Shown here piece after piece: positions 24,504 through 32,564 of a DNA stretch of 35,619 bases. Within the stretch, counting starts at the first letter, position 1. Each line of letters begins with the position of its first letter. The notes below the pieces were generated by a model. It saw only the letters and a list, made by a program, of their open reading frames with translations, had not been told where the DNA came from and did no database searches. The DNA lies in NCBI GenBank assembly GCA_964435775.1, contig CAYTAP010000025.1, positions 1 to 35,619 on the forward strand, written 5' to 3'. Source of the stretch: CAYTAP01 sp964435775. GTDB taxonomy: Bacteria > Planctomycetota > Phycisphaerae > Tepidisphaerales > Tepidisphaeraceae. The position numbers and the translations under genes were made by a program.

Positions 24504-26915
24504 TCAAGCGGGAAAAGGCGCGTTGCCTTGCCGCCGGACCAGCAGGAGGGTTCCCCCCGCAAGGCTCAATGCGCCCAGCGCCGCCAGCCACGCATCAAGC
24601 CCGATGCGATGGTGACGAAGCGGCGGGTCCAGGGGGCTTATCTCCCGCACGCCGATCACCCGCCCCCCGGTTTGGCCAGCCAGCGTGCTCATTGCCGCGT
24701 GATCATTGCCGATGCGGTCGTATTCCCTCGGATATCGTGCGGGGATTACCCGCCGATCGACCGTCGCATGGCCCAATCGCACCGTCGCGAGCGTGTCTCT
24801 TTCAGGCGCGTCAAAGCGCACGTCATACTCGCCGGGCGCTGTCTGTTTGAGGGCCATGCCCGTCGGCCGGCCATCGCTCGGCGCGTCGGCCATCGCCTGA
24901 AGGTCCAATGACAAGGCGAGCCCATTCACGAATCGGCCATTTGCTATCCCGCGAACGCTCACGCCGACCGTCGATCCAATCGTCCATTCCACTTTCAATC
25001 GCGGATCGCGCGCCGGCGTCCGCACCAGCCCGGCCAGTTCGTTCGCCAGAACCTCATCCGGAGAAAATCCGAATGCCGTGACCTGTCCCGCCCCCACTCG
25101 CCAATGCGTGCCCAGCACCAGCGCGTCGTTTGCATCGCCGCCCGATGCCCATGGCGTGGCATTGGCCTTTGCCCAGGTGCGGTTCCATGCGGGCACCTTC
25201 AACGATGCCAGTGACGCAGCGCCTTTTTCAAAACGCACCTCAATGTCTTCATGGACCAGATGCGATGGCACGCCGGCTCGCGCGAGGTTTCGCGCGGCGC
25301 TCGCCCATTGCGATGCGTCGAGTTCGGTCCGCGTCATACCTCCGGTGGCCGAAGCGATCGCGCGCAGCGCGGGAATCGCCTCCCCCGATCCAATGGCGAG
25401 GATGCTCAGCCGGATCTTTTTACGTCGCATGTCGGCGATCAGCTGCGATGTCGAGGCCAGCGGCGCTTCCCCATCAGTGATCAGCATCAACTGCGTGGTC
25501 TGTTCGGATGGCGCCTGCGTGATCACTTGCTGGAGCGCTGCCTGGAGATTGGTCGGCCCGCCCGGTTGTACATCCGCCGGAGGAAGGGCGCCGGGCACGA
25601 TGTCCGCGATGGGCTGATTCGTCGTCCACCATCGGATGCTTTGCGCAAAGTTCCCCATGCTCACAAGGTCATGAGGTGGAAGCGTGGCGAGGAGCGAGGT
25701 CATCGCTGTCGCGGCGGCATTCCATCGCGTGCCGCCGGACGCGCTGACGGAAGCCGACATCGATCCACTCGAGTCGACAAGGAGGAACCAGCGCATCGCC
25801 GGCGTCGGCGGCTGCGATGCCAGTGGTGACAAATCGCCCAGTGCAGTGCGGTCGTATCCGCCTGCGCCAAACGCATGATCGCCGCCGAGGATGAGCAGCG
25901 ATCCGCCCAGGTCACGCACATACTGCGTGAGACGGTCCGTCCGCGTCGCACCGATCGCGTCGGCCGGGATGTTGTCCAGAACAATGACGCCCGCATTCAG
26001 ATACGCCGCAGCTTCCGTGGGCAATTGGGATGGAGACATGACGACCCAGCCCGGCGGATGCCGCGCCGCATCGGCGCTGATCCACCATCGCTCGGCAACC
26101 TCGGCCGGCGGGATCGGCGATTCAAGCCGGTCATTTTCCGGCCACAGATCAGACCCGCGGGCGCTGTGGGTCCGTGGCGGCATCAATGTGACGACGATGT
26201 TGTTCCCTGGGGGCGTTGCTTCAGTGGATCGACTGTTCGACGTGCCGCCTTCGTCTTCGCCTCCATCGACAAATTGAAACACCCCTTCCGAGACTGTCCG
26301 CTCAAACATGCGGCCTTCGACGCCAATGGTCATCACCCGCGGCTGGTCATTGTTGCGGATCACCGACCGGACCACGCCGTCTTCAGACGCGTCAATCCGC
26401 TCCACCGCGCCGTCGGACGGCGATTCCATCCCTGGATCAACGACGATGTATGTGGGGGGGGCGACGGCCGGCATGCGGAACCGCGCATCGCTGAAAAGAA
26501 GAACGCGTGAGGCATCCTCCGGCGGATCATAAACCGTTTGCCGCGAGGGCATGTCGGCCAATTGTCCATCGGGGATCGATGTCGTCCCCTGGTTGTGTCC
26601 GGCGAAAAAGAGGATTGAATGGGGATGGGCGCCCACCAGCATGTTGATGCGTTGTCGGAGGGCAGCGCCATTCCGATAGACGGCCGACCGCGTGCTGGGG
26701 GACAGATCAACCATCACGACCATTTTGCCCGCCGTCGTGGCCCGCCAGACCACCCCGCCCATCGCACCGGCGACCAGCAGCATGCCAGCGAGCATCAACG
26801 CCCACCCGATGGCGGATGTATGGAACCAGCGCCGCCATGCTACAACGGCAATGAGCAGCGCCACCGCTGCGCCCACGCCAAGCCACAACCATGATTCCAA
26901 CTGCAAGGACCCCAT
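24504..26915 (-). CDS. VWA- and GATase1-like membrane protein
   Basis: From ATG 26915 the product has 803 residues. Two hydrophobic helices lie at about 10-27 and 36-57, and a C-terminal helix near 775-795 precedes RRQ. This arrangement (N-terminal helices, large extracytoplasmic part, C-terminal anchor) is typical of planctomycete and Bacteroidota BatA/glutamine-amidotransferase-like membrane proteins. Residues 65-110 form a degenerate VWA-like segment (MVVMVDLSPSTRS). Residues 325-365 resemble a class I glutamine-amidotransferase-like domain (YVRDLGGSLLILGGDHAFGAGGY) without the catalytic Cys. Residues 374-545 form a full VWA domain with MIDAS DSSGS (381-385), GGPTN (452-456) and ITDGE (479-483). 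Its role is probably protein-protein interaction at the membrane. The start is uncertain; the open frame extends to 26951. Confidence 0.85.
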   Translation of the reverse strand: MGSLQLESWLWLGVGAAVALLIAVVAWRRWFHTSAIGWALMLAGMLLVAGAMGGVVWRATTAGKMVVMVDLSPSTRSAVYRNGAALRQRINMLVGAHPHSILFFAGHNQGTTSIPDGQLADMPSRQTVYDPPEDASRVLLFSDARFRMPAVAPPTYIVVDPGMESPSDGAVERIDASEDGVVRSVIRNNDQPRVMTIGVEGRMFERTVSEGVFQFVDGGEDEGGTSNSRSTEATPPGNNIVVTLMPPRTHSARGSDLWPENDRLESPIPPAEVAERWWISADAARHPPGWVVMSPSQLPTEAAAYLNAGVIVLDNIPADAIGATRTDRLTQYVRDLGGSLLILGGDHAFGAGGYDRTALGDLSPLASQPPTPAMRWFLLVDSSGSMSASVSASGGTRWNAAATAMTSLLATLPPHDLVSMGNFAQSIRWWTTNQPIADIVPGALPPADVQPGGPTNLQAALQQVITQAPSEQTTQLMLITDGEAPLASTSQLIADMRRKKIRLSILAIGSGEAIPALRAIASATGGMTRTELDASQWASAARNLARAGVPSHLVHEDIEVRFEKGAASLASLKVPAWNRTWAKANATPWASGGDANDALVLGTHWRVGAGQVTAFGFSPDEVLANELAGLVRTPARDPRLKVEWTIGSTVGVSVRGIANGRFVNGLALSLDLQAMADAPSDGRPTGMALKQTAPGEYDVRFDAPERDTLATVRLGHATVDRRVIPARYPREYDRIGNDHAAMSTLAGQTGGRVIGVREISPLDPPLRHHRIGLDAWLAALGALSLAGGTLLLVRRQGNAPFPA

Positions 26916-26984
26916 CGCCGCATTATCGGCATGAATCCAAGGGATGCACAACAGCCCGCGTCATGTGGATGACGTCGCCGCGCG

Positions 26985-27806
26985 TCAATACTCGATCACA
27001 TGCCCGTTGATGATGCGATGAAGCTCGCCGCGCCGGCGGACGAGCAGACGCCCGGCGCTGTCGAGCCCCTCGCATCGTCCCGACAATGGCGGATCATCCC
27101 CTTCAGGGGCAATCGTGATCCGACGACCCCTCAGCACGTGGTGCTCATCATACTCCTGCAAAAACCACGCGAACGAATGTTCGTGGCGGCTGGTGATGAA
27201 TCGGCGCAGGTGATGGGCAAGGACGATCAGCACGTCGTTCAAGTCAAGTGGCCGCGCTGTGATTTCACGGAGGCTTGTCACCTTGTCCTTCAGCGCCAGC
27301 GGGGCATCGGCGGCGATCAAATTGACATTCAACCCGATCCCGATGAGATCGACCTTGTCGATCCGTTCGCACAACAATCCCGCGAGCTTGCGCCCCCTGT
27401 GCATCACATCATTCGGCCATTTCAACTCAACGGTCGTTGTCGCGCGACGTCCGGGGTGATTCTTCGCGCCGTCGCCGGCCGCAAAGGCGTGATCGATGAT
27501 CTCCTGCGCCGCCGCCCGCACAGCCAGGCCCGCAATCAGCGGCAGATGATTGGGCGCCAGATGCGCCTCGACTGGAAATGCGAAAGTCGCGGTGATCGCG
27601 CCGGAATTGGAAAACCAGCGATTGTCCCCGCGTCCGCGTCCGGCGATCTGGTGCGGCGTCAGCACGACGGCCGGGGCAAACAACTCGCCGCGCCGACGCA
27701 ACGCCGCGGCATGGTCGTTGGTGGAGCGCAACGCGGTGTAAAAGTGCAGCCGGAACGGCTTGAGGCCAACCCGCAATGTCGCTGGTGAATAGATGGGGCG
27801 GGGCAT
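26985..27806 (-). CDS. birA: Biotin--[acetyl-CoA-carboxylase] ligase
   Basis: The 273-residue product of the start at 27806 is a group I biotin protein ligase. It lacks the N-terminal helix-turn-helix of regulatory BirA. Motifs are TALRSTNDHA (24-33), the biotinyl-AMP loop GRGRGDNRW (56-64), LKWPNDV (128-134), the conserved lysine in GRKLAGLLCE (138-147), and IGIGLNVN (155-162). The C-terminal domain (about 225-273) is the small SH3-like barrel. It activates biotin with ATP and attaches it to the carboxyl-carrier protein lysine. It begins 36 nt after the rex stop, so rex, birA and the VWA gene may be co-transcribed. TTG 27827 is an alternative start. Confidence 0.93.
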   Translation of the reverse strand: MPRPIYSPATLRVGLKPFRLHFYTALRSTNDHAAALRRRGELFAPAVVLTPHQIAGRGRGDNRWFSNSGAITATFAFPVEAHLAPNHLPLIAGLAVRAAAQEIIDHAFAAGDGAKNHPGRRATTTVELKWPNDVMHRGRKLAGLLCERIDKVDLIGIGLNVNLIAADAPLALKDKVTSLREITARPLDLNDVLIVLAHHLRRFITSRHEHSFAWFLQEYDEHHVLRGRRITIAPEGDDPPLSGRCEGLDSAGRLLVRRRGELHRIINGHVIEY

Positions 27807-27842
27807 GGGGGAACGCTCAGGAAACAAGGCAACCGTGCGTCC

Positions 27843-28496
27843 TCACGCCGTCTGTTCCAGCGGCGGGAAGTTGACCTGGAACGACAACTGCTCGAGCTGC
27901 ACCGCCAGGTCCACGGAGGTGATCGCCACATGACTGGGCACATTGAGCGAAAGTGGGGCGAAATTGAGCAACCCGCGAATCCCCGCCTCCACAAGCTGGT
28001 TCGTCACGACCTGCGCGCCATCCGACGGGACCGCGAGAATCGCCAGTCGGATCGCCTTGCTCTCAATCGTCCCTGCCAGTTCGCTCAACGGCTGGATGAC
28101 GTGCGCGCCGTGACGTTTGCCCGTCAGGTTCGGATCGGTGTCAAAGACCGCGGCGAGTTGAAAACCCTTGGCGCTGAACCCCTTGTACGCCATCAGCGCC
28201 CGACCGAGATTGCCGGCCCCCATGAGCAGCACATTCCAGCTTTTGTCTGTTCCCAGGATGTGGCGCAATTGCCCGATGAGATCATCGACATGATAGCCGA
28301 TCCCCGCATGGCCGAATTGCCCGAAGTACGCGAGGTCTTTGCGGACCTGGGCGTCGGTCAGCCCCAGCGATTCGCCCAGTTGGCGGCTGGAAATCGTCCG
28401 GCGATCCATCCGCGCCACCGCCTCCAATTGTCGCAAATAAAGGCTGAGCCGTCGGACGGCGGGATTGGGTATCGGGTCTGGGCGGGCGGAATCCAT
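27843..28496 (-). CDS. rex: Redox-sensing transcriptional repressor Rex
   Basis: This 217-residue protein is a canonical Rex, which represses fermentative and respiratory genes until a rising NADH/NAD+ ratio releases it from DNA. The N-terminal winged helix is at about 12-80 (RRLSLYLRQLEA, TISSRQLGESLGLTDAQVRKDLAYFGQFGHAGIGY). The Rossmann domain follows: LLMGAGNLGRAL (90-101) with the GxGxxG dinucleotide motif, AVFDTDP (116-122), and LAILAVPSDGAQ. The C-terminal swapped helix has AVQLEQLSFQV. The ATG at 28496 has AGGAGA six nucleotides upstream. No clear Rex operator (TTGTGA-N6-TCACAA) is visible ahead of it, but an inverted repeat is present at 28532-28555. The divergent neighbour is an aldehyde dehydrogenase, a plausible redox-linked target. 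Confidence 0.96.
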   Translation of the reverse strand: MDSARPDPIPNPAVRRLSLYLRQLEAVARMDRRTISSRQLGESLGLTDAQVRKDLAYFGQFGHAGIGYHVDDLIGQLRHILGTDKSWNVLLMGAGNLGRALMAYKGFSAKGFQLAAVFDTDPNLTGKRHGAHVIQPLSELAGTIESKAIRLAILAVPSDGAQVVTNQLVEAGIRGLLNFAPLSLNVPSHVAITSVDLAVQLEQLSFQVNFPPLEQTA

Positions 28497-28531
28497 GCTT
28501 CTCCTGGCGGCGGTGAGACAATTCTGGTGCG

Positions 28532-28555
28532 GCCATGATTATTTCGACTCATGGC
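28532..28555. promoter_or_regulatory. Inverted repeat upstream of rex
   Basis: GCCATGA and TCATGGC are perfect 7-bp arms with a 10-nt AT-rich spacer, located 36 nt upstream of the rex ATG in the rex/aldehyde-dehydrogenase divergent gap (28497-28725). It does not match the Rex consensus. A role as an operator is inferred from position only. Nothing else is recognised in this gap besides the -10 at 28714. Confidence 0.3.
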
Positions 28556-28713
28556 TATCCGTCAAGCCGTCGGAGCGACCATCGCACCGGACAAGCCTCA
28601 CGAATCGGTGTGCGCCGCAAGTCCATTCTCGCAATCCATGTGGTCCCATGAATGATGCTGCGCATGATGAATGATCCGTCGGATGATGGTTCCCACCTTG
28701 ACGGCCGCCGCGC

Positions 28714-28719
28714 TATAAT
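28714..28719 (+). promoter_or_regulatory. Perfect -10 hexamer just before the aldehyde dehydrogenase start
   Basis: TATAAT lies only six nucleotides before the ATG at 28726. If it is the -10, transcription would start at or near the A of the ATG, giving a leaderless mRNA. A TTGACG at 28698-28703 is only 10 nt away, too close to be its -35. GGAG at 28721-28724 could instead act as a weak ribosome site for a longer transcript. Confidence 0.35.
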
Positions 28720-28725
28720 CGGAGC

Positions 28726-30096
28726 ATGACCCATGCGATGCAGTCCATCAATCCCGCCTCCGGAGAGCGTGCGCGCGAGTACCAGGTGGATACCGATGCC
28801 CAATTGGAGCAAAAGCTGGCGCGGGGCGCGTCCGCTGCGAACCTGTGGCGCGCGGTTCCGCTGGAGCAGCGTGCCGAGCGCCTGCGCCACGTGGCCGATG
28901 TGTTGCAACACAACCGATCCGCGTACGCTCAACTCATGGTCACGGAAATGGGCAAGCCCATCACGCAGGCCGAGGCTGAAATCGATAAGTGTGCGGCGGC
29001 CTGTCGCTGGTTCGCCGACCATGCCGCTGAGTTGCTCAAAAATGAAATCCATCCTTCCGACGCGTCCCACAGCTACGTTCGCTTCGATCCCCTGGGGATG
29101 GTCCTGGCGATCATGCCCTGGAACTTTCCGTTCTGGCAATGCATCCGCTTCGCAGCGCCCGCGTTGATGGCGGGCAACGTCGGCGTTCTCAAACACGCCG
29201 ACAATGTTCCAGGGTGCGCCCTTGCGATCGAATCAATCTTCGCCGACGCCGGCTTTCCCGCAGGGTGTTTTCAAACGCTTATGATCTCCGTCGAGCGAAC
29301 CGACGAGCTCATCGCCGATCCCCGGATCGCCGCCGTCACCCTGACCGGTTCCGAACGCGCCGGGCGGATCGTGGGGCGCATGGCGGGGGAGGCGCTCAAG
29401 AAGGTCGTCCTTGAACTGGGCGGCTCCGATTCCTTCATCGTTCTGAAGGATGCCGATATCGCACGCGCCGCTGAGGTCGCCGCGATGGCGCGTTGCGTCA
29501 ACTCCGGCCAAAGCTGCATCGCCGCCAAGCGTTTCATCATTGCATCATCGGTCTATGACGAGTTTGCCGCGGCGCTCGTGAAGGCGATGGGGAAGCTGAC
29601 GGTTGGAGATCCGATGGATCGCGCCACTCAGGTCGGCCCGCTCGCCCGCCGCGATTTGCGCGACAAGCTCACCAGCCAGGTGCGGCATTCCGTGGCCGGT
29701 GGGGCGCGCGTCCTTCTGGGAGGCGGGGCGACGCCGCCAACAGGCTACTACTATCCCCCCACGATTCTTGGCGATGTCGTACCCGGCATGGCTGCGTTTG
29801 ATGAGGAAACCTTTGGTCCGGTCGCCGCACTGGTGCGAGCCAAGGATGAGGAGGATGCGATTCGCCTGGCGAACCTCTCGCGCTACGGGCTTGGCGCGAG
29901 CATCTGGACGCGCGACATCGCGCGTGCCGAAACAATCGCCGCTCGGATCGACGCCGGCTCGGTCTTCATCAATGGCATGGTCAAATCCACCCCCTCGCTT
30001 CCTTTCGGCGGCATCAAAGCCAGCGGCCACGGCCGGGAGCTGGCCGCCTTCGGCATCCGCGAGTTCGTCAACATCAAAACGGTGTGGGTGGGGTGA
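28726..30096 (+). CDS. NAD(P)-dependent succinate-semialdehyde dehydrogenase-type aldehyde dehydrogenase
   Basis: The 456-residue protein is an aldehyde dehydrogenase of the SSADH-like (GabD/Sad) subgroup. Motifs are SINPASGE at the N-terminus, MPWNFPFWQ (130-138) with oxyanion Asn133, LKHADN (155-160), LTGSERAG (206-213) for cofactor binding, LELGGSDSFIV (229-239) with general base Glu230, NSGQSCIAAKRF (259-270) with catalytic Cys264, and EETFGPVA and LPFGGIKASGHGRELAAFGIREFVNIKT at the C-terminus. The length (456) and the short coenzyme domain start resemble the Sad/YneI type, which oxidises succinate semialdehyde to succinate. Substrate is inferred. The ATG follows a TATAAT by six nucleotides, so the mRNA could be leaderless. 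It is divergent from rex. Confidence 0.93.
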   Translation: MTHAMQSINPASGERAREYQVDTDAQLEQKLARGASAANLWRAVPLEQRAERLRHVADVLQHNRSAYAQLMVTEMGKPITQAEAEIDKCAAACRWFADHAAELLKNEIHPSDASHSYVRFDPLGMVLAIMPWNFPFWQCIRFAAPALMAGNVGVLKHADNVPGCALAIESIFADAGFPAGCFQTLMISVERTDELIADPRIAAVTLTGSERAGRIVGRMAGEALKKVVLELGGSDSFIVLKDADIARAAEVAAMARCVNSGQSCIAAKRFIIASSVYDEFAAALVKAMGKLTVGDPMDRATQVGPLARRDLRDKLTSQVRHSVAGGARVLLGGGATPPTGYYYPPTILGDVVPGMAAFDEETFGPVAALVRAKDEEDAIRLANLSRYGLGASIWTRDIARAETIAARIDAGSVFINGMVKSTPSLPFGGIKASGHGRELAAFGIREFVNIKTVWVG

Positions 30097-30172
30097 GAAG
30101 ACAAGGATGAAGGATGAAAGATGAGGTTCGGCCCTCAGGTCGCCTCCTTATCCGCTGCGGTGCTCAATGAAA

Positions 30173-30209
30173 ATGAAGGATGAGACACACGTGTGTTTTC
30201 ATCCTTCAT
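30173..30209. terminator. Nested palindromic hairpin between convergent genes
   Basis: The arms ATGAAGGATGA (30173-30183) and TCATCCTTCAT (30199-30209) are perfect over 11 bp. Between them lies a 12-bp perfect palindrome ACACACGTGTGT. It sits between the convergent ends of the aldehyde dehydrogenase and ADP-ribosylglycohydrolase genes and could terminate transcription from both sides. No strong U-tract follows, so a repeat-derived structure is also possible. Confidence 0.4.
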
Positions 30210-30227
30210 CCTTCATCCTTCATCCTT
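30200..30227. repeat. Tandem heptamer repeat, four copies of CATCCTT
   Basis: Four exact CATCCTT units run from 30200 to 30227. Inverted copies of the same motif (AAGGATG) are found at 30103-30116 and 30177-30183. The minus-strand ADP-ribosylglycohydrolase-family gene ends inside this array; its last codons and TGA are made by the repeat. A gain or loss of one 7-bp unit would shift the reading frame at its C-terminus. Confidence 0.85.
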
Positions 30228-32323
30228 ATTGCCCTCACTGCCACCGGGCCGCTGCACAACCGTCCCTCCTCAATGAGCAGGGCGATTGCGCCGTCCAGCA
30301 GCGGCTGATCCTCATCCACCGCCTCCAGGAGTTTTCCATCGGCCGAGGCGGTGATGCGGTTGCCCTTCACCGTCAATGACATCGCGATCGTGGACTCATT
30401 TTGTTTCCACTCAAATGGAATCTCCGCCAGCATCTTTTCCTCGTCCAGCATCTTCACAAGCCGCAGTGTCTGGTCATCGCGGAGGATTAGCGCGTAATAC
30501 CGCCGCATCCCCTGCACCCGAGCCGCCAGGCCAGCGACCTTCGCCAGGTGCGGCGTGAGCGACGCCGACACCGTGTAATTTTTCCATTGCCGCGTTCCGT
30601 GAATCGCCAATCCCCTGCCGTCATTTTGAATGGCGCTGAAGGCTTGGCCTGGCTTGGTCAGCCCCCACTGGCTGAATGTGTTCACTCCTTCAACCCACGC
30701 CTTGCGCCACATGTCCCCGCCCGAAGTCGGTGGCGCGAGTGTCAGAGTGGGCTCGCCGCTCCAATCGAGCCGGTCAAGATGAATCGTTCCGCCGCCGCGA
30801 TCCGTCGCGACCTCCACGCCGATTTGCCCGATCGGCTGACCATCGGTTTGTGGAATCGTCCAGGACAGTTCCGACGACTGTCCCGGCGCGAGCGTGATTC
30901 GCGGCCCATACACCCGCACCAGCGTATCGGCCGGGCCATAATGCTGGAGATAAAGCGAGACCGACAGGGGGGCGGTGTTTCCCGCGTCGCCCATGAGCGA
31001 CGCCGTCACCTGCTGCCCCGAATACAATGTTGGGCACGCCGTCAGAGCATACCCGGCAACCTTCGCGGCTTCCGGTGTGATGAATGTCGGGGAAAAGGCG
31101 CGGGCCACCCGGCCGGGCGCCAGATGCACCGTGGTGATCGACAGCTTTCCGCCGCCGTTGGTCACCACCGCCGTCCCCCGGCTCTCGGGCGATTCCTCCA
31201 GTGTCCACCCCTGCACGCTGCCCGGCAGCGAAAAGTGAAACCGCGCGCCGTCCTTGGGCGCGATCGCTTTTTCCCCCGCCAGCCGTCGCCCCATGTTGAC
31301 GATCCGAATCGTCTCACGCGCCGCATCCGTGATGCACGAACCTCCGTCGGCGGTGGGGAGGTACAGCCGGTCGGCGACCGGGGACCGCCAGTCCGGCCCG
31401 GCGCCGATGCCCGCCAGCCCGTTCTTGATCCCCATGAGGCAACCCACGTTGCCGCTGTTGCAATCGGTGTCCCATCCACAAGTGTTGGCGATCATCATCG
31501 AGTTTTGAAAGGAATCCTCGCCATACAACAGCGCGAGAATGATGATCCCATGATTCGGCACGACGTGGCAGTTGCCGCCGTAGCGGTCATAACCGTAATG
31601 CTTTTCCATCACGTCCGTCATCGCCTTGCGCCAGTCGTTGTTGCTGGCGTGGAAGCCGCGCAGGTCATCGATCATCCGACGAATGACGCTATCCCTGGGG
31701 ACGTAGCCAAGCCCTAAATCCAGCAACTTGCTGAGATCCGATTCGACAAACGCCCGCGCCTCCATCGACGCCAGCAGCCGCGCCGCATGGACCGCCTCCC
31801 CATCGTGGCTGGCGCTTGCCGCTTTGCCCGCCAGGTCAGCCGCGAGGTCCGGATTACCCGGCGCGACCATCGCCCAACCGTCGATGAAAATCTGCGCCCC
31901 GATCTGCTCGGCCACCACCTTGCTGTTCAGTTCAATGGATCCGCTCCGCGGCGCGGGAATGCCATCCCGCAATCGCTTATACGCCGTATGCTCCGTGCTC
32001 GTCCCCACGCCACCCCACCAGAGGATGCTCTTGTTCTCGATGATGTAGTTCAGCCACGTCCGCCCGACTTCCTCGGCGGACAGGTTGACGCCTCCATTGT
32101 GGTCCTCCAGCGCCCGCAGGAATGTGAATGTCCCGGAAATGTCGTCGTCGCTCACGACCAGCGGCACGTTCCGCTGCTCATGCACATAATATTGAATCTC
32201 ACCAAGCTGCGTGAGAATGTCACGATACAGCATCCCTTCGATCGGTCGGCCGAGATAAACACCGATGAGCTTCCCCAACACCCCGGCATAAACACGCTCC
32301 GTGTAGTCGTTTGGCAATGTCAT
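30206..32323 (-). CDS. ADP-ribosylglycohydrolase-family protein fused to beta-sandwich domains
   Basis: From ATG 32323 (AGGA eight nucleotides upstream) the protein has 705 residues. Residues about 8-345 form an ADP-ribosylglycohydrolase fold: YAGVLGKLIGVYLGRPIEG (12-30), the metal-binding SDDD (58-61), ASHDGEAVHAARL (171-183), NHGI (257-260) and GWDTDCNSGNVGCLMG (283-298) with the Mg ligands Asp285 and Asp287. These are all the core metal residues of the family. Residues about 385-540 are beta-rich, and about 560-705 resemble a LamG/concanavalin-like sandwich (NYTVSASLTPHLAKVAGLAARV, YYALILRDDQTLRLVK, WKQNESTIAMSLTVKGNRITASADGKLL). No signal peptide is visible. The fused sandwich domains suggest a glycan-directed substrate rather than a protein one, which is inference. 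The C-terminus lies in a heptamer repeat. Confidence 0.88.
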   Translation of the reverse strand: MTLPNDYTERVYAGVLGKLIGVYLGRPIEGMLYRDILTQLGEIQYYVHEQRNVPLVVSDDDISGTFTFLRALEDHNGGVNLSAEEVGRTWLNYIIENKSILWWGGVGTSTEHTAYKRLRDGIPAPRSGSIELNSKVVAEQIGAQIFIDGWAMVAPGNPDLAADLAGKAASASHDGEAVHAARLLASMEARAFVESDLSKLLDLGLGYVPRDSVIRRMIDDLRGFHASNNDWRKAMTDVMEKHYGYDRYGGNCHVVPNHGIIILALLYGEDSFQNSMMIANTCGWDTDCNSGNVGCLMGIKNGLAGIGAGPDWRSPVADRLYLPTADGGSCITDAARETIRIVNMGRRLAGEKAIAPKDGARFHFSLPGSVQGWTLEESPESRGTAVVTNGGGKLSITTVHLAPGRVARAFSPTFITPEAAKVAGYALTACPTLYSGQQVTASLMGDAGNTAPLSVSLYLQHYGPADTLVRVYGPRITLAPGQSSELSWTIPQTDGQPIGQIGVEVATDRGGGTIHLDRLDWSGEPTLTLAPPTSGGDMWRKAWVEGVNTFSQWGLTKPGQAFSAIQNDGRGLAIHGTRQWKNYTVSASLTPHLAKVAGLAARVQGMRRYYALILRDDQTLRLVKMLDEEKMLAEIPFEWKQNESTIAMSLTVKGNRITASADGKLLEAVDEDQPLLDGAIALLIEEGRLCSGPVAVRAIRMKDEG

Positions 32324-32362
32324 GGGCAAATCCTGTTGAATGCGTTTCCTTAAACCGCCGGA

Positions 32363-32382
32363 CCACCCTATCGATTGGGTGG
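32363..32382. promoter_or_regulatory. Palindrome in the divergent gap before the MFS gene
   Basis: CCACCC and GGGTGG flank an inner ATCGAT palindrome with one T-T mismatch on each side, at 40-60 nt upstream of the ADP-ribosylglycohydrolase-family start. It is symmetric enough to be an operator, but no regulator is known. The rest of the 241-nt gap (32324-32564) shows a short direct repeat CCGATGATC near 32430 and no gene. Confidence 0.25.
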
Positions 32383-32564
32383 GCAAGTTCAATGCCGCCC
32401 TATCACCAAGCAGCGGCTTGCCCCGCCGATGATCCGCCGATGATCGGCCAATGAATTGCCAATGGCTTGCCGAAGGCGCTCGTGCGACTACACTCCGCCA
32501 TAATCGCTGTTGCCCGACCTGTCCGTGACGGCCGGCACAGCGCGGATTTCACTCCCCGGCAGGT

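Noticed and set aside
28497..28725. Expected Rex operator (TTGTGA-N6-TCACAA type) upstream of rex
   Set aside because: I could not find a convincing match on either strand; only a different inverted repeat is present.
30548..31717. Plus-strand open frame of 389 codons
   Set aside because: Antisense to the ADP-ribosylglycohydrolase-family gene; Arg/His-rich with no recognisable motif.
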